Part shown: in pieces, positions 59,508 through 64,000 of the stretch
Layout of the letters: each line of letters opens with the position of its first letter
Position numbering within the stretch: position 1 is the first letter of the stretch
NCBI GenBank assembly: GCA_911728455.2
Contig: OU452219.1
Location: forward strand, 21,883,219-21,947,218
DNA from: Marthasterias glacialis
Lineage: Eukaryota; Echinodermata; Asteroidea; Forcipulatida; Asteriidae
Direction of reading: 5' to 3'
Length of the DNA: 64,000 nucleotides
Notes under the pieces: generated by a model
Told to the model about the DNA's origin: nothing
The model's input: the letters and a program-made list of their open reading frames with translations, nothing else
Database searches by the model: none
Made by a program: the position numbers and the translations under genes

Positions 59508-60718
59508 GTTGGGAAGGTAGTGTAGTTTATGTACCAAGTGTTTTTTTTTTCTTATATGGTTTCGTAATGTTTGAATTCGTGATACGATTTAAATCTGCGA
59601 CTACAAGATGCGGTCAATCACGCCTTCTCGAAAACCGATCATTATGTCAGAAAGTTTAATTACGATTTTGAAGGACATAAGAGGGAAATGGTCTTGAAAA
59701 TGTTTGCTAGCAGTTATGAAAATCGAACAAACAAAAAAATGATTGGTTTTGATATTCAATGCATGCGGGCAGGCTGATTTGAATAAATCAAACAAACAAA
59801 ACAAAATTAAAAAGTACCGTCCTCGTTTAAAATATGTTAAATCTCGCCGGATCTCGCAGCACAGCTACAGTTCTTTAGAATTAATATGTACTTTATAAAT
59901 GTTGAAAGGAATGTTACACAATTGGACTTAAAGACAACCGTAGTTTATCTTAACACTCAAATTTGCAATAAACAAACCATACAACCAAACTGTAAACATC
60001 AAATTACGTAGACACGTTTTCAAAAAAAAAGGAACAAACTAAATAGCAGTTCATATTTTGTCATGGATTTTTGCACTCGTGCACAGGCCTATGTTAGTCC
60101 ATTTTGGCAAATCACAAAGCAACCGAATGTTGGGGACACTTACCTCGCGGGAAGCAGTTTTGGAAACATTTCTTAGGACATGTGTGGCACTGGTATTAAT
60201 GAGTACACGTATTGACTAAAAACTTGCTATTTATTTATGAATACCAACTAGGTTTCATTCGTTTACATACGTAATGTCCAAAGTTGTCCAAATGCTAGAC
60301 TGAATGTGTTTCCTTGAGAAGAGAGCGACAATAGGCCTATATGCAACATTTTTCTTCCCGTATTGCCGAAATGCGCGTTACGTACTGCAAGCAGACATCA
60401 TGTATGAAATTGATGAAATTTATCATGGCCCCGTTGGGAGGGTTCCTGTATGTCACACAGTCGATCGACCCTAACCTTATTGCCTAGCCAACTTTATTCA
60501 ATTGTCAGAACAAAACTTCCTTCTGTTGCCCTTGTTTGTCAGAAAGGACGTTTTGATTTGGTTTCCGCCAGTTCTCAAAGTGTTCACATTGATATGAAAA
60601 TGAGGCTGGGTTTCCAGTCATAGCTTTATGTTGAAATCACCGGCAGAAAATCCCAGAAAAAAATTCGTCTAGTTCTTTCTGATATTCGGACATTTTCTGA
60701 AACCTTGAATTATCATGT

Positions 60719-60857
60719 GAGGCCGTGTCCGAATTGGCGGCTACGACTATGGCTACGTCTGGATCGATGCGTTACGTTGACGTATAAGATATCCCTAGCC
60801 ACACTGTATAGTAACAGTCGTAGCCGAACCCTAGCCACAAATTCGGATACGGCCTAC
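60719..60857. mobile_element. MITE (GGCCGTGTCCGAATT family), copy 3
   Basis: AGGCCGTGTCCGAATTGGCG then GCTACGACTATGGCTACG at the left; CGTAGCCGAACCCTAGCCAC then AAATTCGGATACGGCCT at the right. This is the best-preserved terminal inverted repeat of the three copies. It lies just upstream of the large TMEM151 exon. Confidence 0.8.
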
Positions 60858-61171
60858 ATCACCTGACGCGTGAAAGAAATAAAACCACACACTTTAACGG
60901 AGCCAAACGTTTAAAATCACGCGAGACTTGTACAGTTTATGATGAAGAAATTGTATTTAGGCTAAACTACCAACAACGCCAAGATATTGTAAAAAGGAAG
61001 TTGCCTCTGAAAACAGGCAAGACAATCATGTTCACAAAATAGTTACGAATAAAAGAAACATTAATGACTATATTACGGGTTAGTTCGTTGGAGCGTACAG
61101 GAACCAGACGGCTGCTGCTTTATCTATTATGTAATCATTAAGTCTTGTGATTCTTTTCTTTCTTTCCGCAG

Positions 61172-63028
61172 CAAAGACCGATCCAGAGATCGTTGTGTGC
61201 GACACTTCGAGATGAGGCCCACTGGAAATGCCTCATCCTATCAGTGCTTATGTACGGTAGCTTGACGGTGGTCTTATGGTGTGAGCTAACCACAGTTGAG
61301 GTCGTGGCCTATACCTATCATAACAGCCCTGTCACCGTCTTAGACAGCCCATGCGAAGATGGCTACATGTATATCCCTGTTGCCTTCCTTGTCTTGCTGT
61401 ATCTGGTGTACCTTCTGGAATGCTGGTACAGTGAAATACGAATCGAGATTTACTACAAAGAAGATACCAGGGCGGTGTATGAGCGAGTTCGACGAATACG
61501 CGAGTCTTTCCCGGTGGTATGGTGGCGTGCTATATCCTACCACTACAACAGACATACCAGACAAGTTACTAGATATCGACATGGAGACACTTATACGACA
61601 ACACAGGAGTACTATGAGAGAATCAACACTCACTCTGCTGCCAGTGCATTTGACTTCTCAGAATGTGGAGTCAAGGATGTGTCAAAGCAACTGATTGATC
61701 TTGAGGAGTTTCCCATTACTCGTGTCAGCTTCTCTAAGAACTTCATGTTCCTCAATGAGGAATCTGAGTACGACTACCTCTCCCAGAGAGCCAGATTCTT
61801 TGGGGAGAATGACGGAAGAGACGAGAACATGGAGACTCGAGAGGGTCTGACACTAACAGACGTTGAATTCACTGATGATATGATATCTTATGCCTGTTCT
61901 AATAAGCTTCCTTGGTATTTTTCCATGTCCGTCTTCTGGGCCATGTCTTTCATCTTACTCTCCTGGCCATTCAGGATTCTAGTGTCTTATAAAACAGCCA
62001 TTGTGGATTATCAGATTGAAAAGCTCTTCGGGACCAACTATTCCGGTGGCATGTTGTCAATGGAACACTGGAACGGCGATACTATGCATTTAACACGGGT
62101 AAACACTGTTGGGAGTAACTGCAGCTTGGAGTCAATGATACGAGGGAATCGCCATGTTGTGCCAAGTTACTCCGAAGCGATCCTGATGGATCTCGCCAAT
62201 GGGAACACTCCCAGAGCAGGTCAAACGCCTAACGGTAGCACCTCCCTTGCTGAATCCAGATCACGGAACGTTGGTGGCAGTGATGGATTTCTTGCCAATG
62301 GAAACAGCAGTAGGATTACTAATAGCGCTGGTTCAAGAAGGAGCAACGCCCGACGGCTATTTTCTTTCACGAATGCAAAACGATCCTCCACTGCGCCACT
62401 ACATGGTAGTGGAGTACTTAACGCTCGCGGTAGCCCCTCGTACCGTGCTATCGGTGCTTCGGCCCACTTCTTGATCACGAAGGACCGTCTGAAGGGGACA
62501 TCAAACGGTCGTGCGTCTCCTATTAGCATACAACTCACACCAACTATCAACGGGATTGGTGCAATACAACTGACACCGATTCCTCAGAAAAAGAACGAAC
62601 AGCGTACACGAACGGGCGCGGGTATCAACTCTGTAGGATCGAACTTATCGCCAAGACATGAACCCAAACCCAAACCCAAAACTGCTGCCACGGAAATGCA
62701 GACACGGAAGACAAAGAAACGACCCAATTCCTTACCCCTATGTTTTGGTAATTCGGACAACCTCGAGGAGAACAGTGCTACAAATCAATGCATGCAAACA
62801 TGGGCCGTTGTTGACGGACAGCAGAGGGTACGAACGGTCATTCGACCACAAGAGGAGCCCCACACTGTCGGGGAGAATCAACCCCCAGCACGGCAGCTAC
62901 CACCGATGCCAGAAGGGTCACCGCCGGCTTACGAAGTAGCCTTAGAAATGGCGGTACCACGACCCGAAGAGCGAAGGATACCGGAGTCTGAGAGTCAGAC
63001 TAACGTAAACATGGAGACGTCACTCTGA
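61172..63028 (+). CDS. TMEM151: TMEM151 family membrane protein, large terminal coding exon
   Basis: Exon of 618 codons after a strong polypyrimidine acceptor (TTCTTTCTTTCCGCAG, ending 61171), phase 0. It starts QRPIQRSLCATLRDEAHWKC, a start typical of TMEM151A/B after their first intron, so the true initiator lies in an upstream exon. In exon numbering: TM1 about 19-38; TM2 about 65-85; the conserved block VVWWRAISYHYNRHTRQVTR and YRHGDTYTTTQEYYERINTH (about 115-154); CGVKDVSKQL; YLSQRARFFGEN; TM3 about 248-272 followed by the conserved YQIEKLFG. The last 330 residues or so are low in conserved sequence and rich in Ser, Asn, Arg and Pro. They carry two related PxYxxA motifs, VPSYSEAILM (about 333-342) and SPPAYEVALEM near the C-terminus; the second is a PPxY-type WW-domain ligand. 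Function in invertebrates is unknown; mammalian TMEM151A is a neuronal ER-associated membrane protein linked to paroxysmal dyskinesia. Overlapping open frames on both strands are shadows. Confidence 0.95.
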   Translation, partial: QRPIQRSLCATLRDEAHWKCLILSVLMYGSLTVVLWCELTTVEVVAYTYHNSPVTVLDSPCEDGYMYIPVAFLVLLYLVYLLECWYSEIRIEIYYKEDTRAVYERVRRIRESFPVVWWRAISYHYNRHTRQVTRYRHGDTYTTTQEYYERINTHSAASAFDFSECGVKDVSKQLIDLEEFPITRVSFSKNFMFLNEESEYDYLSQRARFFGENDGRDENMETREGLTLTDVEFTDDMISYACSNKLPWYFSMSVFWAMSFILLSWPFRILVSYKTAIVDYQIEKLFGTNYSGGMLSMEHWNGDTMHLTRVNTVGSNCSLESMIRGNRHVVPSYSEAILMDLANGNTPRAGQTPNGSTSLAESRSRNVGGSDGFLANGNSSRITNSAGSRRSNARRLFSFTNAKRSSTAPLHGSGVLNARGSPSYRAIGASAHFLITKDRLKGTSNGRASPISIQLTPTINGIGAIQLTPIPQKKNEQRTRTGAGINSVGSNLSPRHEPKPKPKTAATEMQTRKTKKRPNSLPLCFGNSDNLEENSATNQCMQTWAVVDGQQRVRTVIRPQEEPHTVGENQPPARQLPPMPEGSPPAYEVALEMAVPRPEERRIPESESQTNVNMETSL

Positions 63029-63685
63029 CATCACAACGGAACAAAGATTCATTAACTGTCGACATGTCTTTATAATAAGTGCTTCCATTGACTGTGAAAT
63101 GGAAAGGACATTGGACAAAAACAAAGATGTAACATACCCGCTTCAACTTCCTTCCTTTTTTATACATTGACATTGTGAAAAACAAAAACATGTATATAAT
63201 AATCTATATAAAAGCACACACACCCATACTATAAGAATATTCATGACACACTCATATGTTTGTCGACACCGTAAATCGAGGGCTTCTCTTTGTTCCCTCG
63301 TTGTTTTTGTTTTTAGAGACGTCTCCGTAAGTTTTGTGCACGAAAGTGAAGTGATGACGTCCTCGGATCCCTTTTGTTGAGTCCTTGGTTTCAACGGGTA
63401 GACACACCAAGAAAAGCTGTACTCACACACACAAACAAAAATGCACCGCGTCTTGACTATTAAATTGGATTGGCTTGCTCAACTGGCACGAGCAAAATTT
63501 ACTAATGTGCAAATTCACAGTTCTACCAATTTGTTACATGGATTAGTAAACATCTTCGTATTTGTCAAGCTTTTAAAAAGGGAGTTTGTCACTGCGGTAG
63601 ACAAACTTTTGCCGATTTACTTTTGTCATTATCACCTTCGTGAATCTAAATTTCCACTGCATTTTGCTTGTTCCAAGCAACGACT
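63029..63685 (+). other. TMEM151 3' UTR and downstream, no gene
   Basis: Immediately follows the TGA stop. No canonical AATAAA was seen close by. An ATTAAA at about 63458 is the nearest candidate signal. Short open frames are not recognised. Confidence 0.4.
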
Positions 63686-63783
63686 AGGGTGTTATATTGA
63701 CACTATCAGTGTCAACCTATTCCATGTTACTTTCATTTAAATGTATTCAGCTTAAGCACCCTCGGTGTAGATGTTAACACCCT
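63686..63783. repeat. Small inverted-repeat element
   Basis: AGGGTGTTATATTGACAC at the left versus GGTGTAGATGTTAACACCCT at the right form an imperfect inverted pair. A local palindrome TTGACACTATCAGTGTCAA lies near the left end. It resembles the GGTGTTAAATT style of the MITE at 25698. The remainder to 64000 holds no feature that I recognise. Confidence 0.45.
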
Positions 63784-64000
63784 GGATTTCTGTCGTGAAT
63801 TATAAAGTGTCTGGATGTGACAAGGCATGGCGTGTTTCAAATATAACACTGTCACTTGTTTTGGGTACCAACGAAATGTATTTTATACCAATTTCAAGCC
63901 ATGGTCTTTCGCACTTGAAACTCAATGAAGTACTTCTAGTCTAAATTAACAACAAATACTGAATATGCCTGTCTAATGTAACCATATTGAAATGCACTCC

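Noticed and set aside
61340..62939. Open frames of 91-111 codons overlapping TMEM151 in other frames
   Set aside because: Shadows of the conserved TMEM151 coding frame.

Overview
This is a eukaryotic (metazoan) chromosome window, AT-rich, with long introns, GT-AG splice sites, many tRNA-derived SINEs, inverted-repeat (MITE/foldback) elements and microsatellites. There is no bacterial-style gene packing, no CRISPR array, and no rRNA or functional tRNA gene that I can support. The three recognisable genes all belong to bilaterian families. Together with the repeat style and the excess of the octamer TAGGCCTA, they suggest a marine invertebrate deuterostome, most likely an echinoderm; this assignment is an inference.

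Layout. (1) 1-3429, minus strand: the 5' part of ZNRD2 (zinc-ribbon protein, SSSCA1/p27 autoantigen family). Two coding exons are visible; the second is only 85 bp and was found by reading the reverse strand. The gene runs off the left edge. (2) 3430-14263: intergenic, dense in SINEs and MITEs, including a foldback element nested in a SINE with an intact 9-bp target duplication. (3) 14264-27325, minus strand: a complete two-exon coding region for a two-pore-domain (K2P) potassium channel of 441 aa. Its 11.7-kb intron splits the first glycine codon of the pore-1 GYG filter. (4) 27326-about 57880: a gene-poor stretch of about 30 kb with MITEs, tandem repeats, a long AT microsatellite and no protein I can identify. 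(5) About 57880-58700: a 5'-truncated non-LTR retrotransposon (C-terminal end of the reverse-transcriptase ORF plus 3' tail). (6) 59304-63028, plus strand: TMEM151 family gene. One large exon encodes nearly the whole protein, and a phase-compatible but unproven first exon lies about 1.7 kb upstream.

The three genes are functionally unrelated (zinc-ribbon adaptor, K+ leak channel, multipass membrane protein) and give no sign of a gene cluster. I did not find a new multi-gene biological system. The less ordinary material is in the repeats: a 460-bp terminal-inverted-repeat element built from converging degenerate minisatellite units, a pair of elements carrying full CRE palindromes at both ends, a 57-bp perfect palindrome, a tiny hairpin insertion flanked by an 8-bp direct repeat, a head-to-head SINE pair, and several small MITE families recurring across the window.
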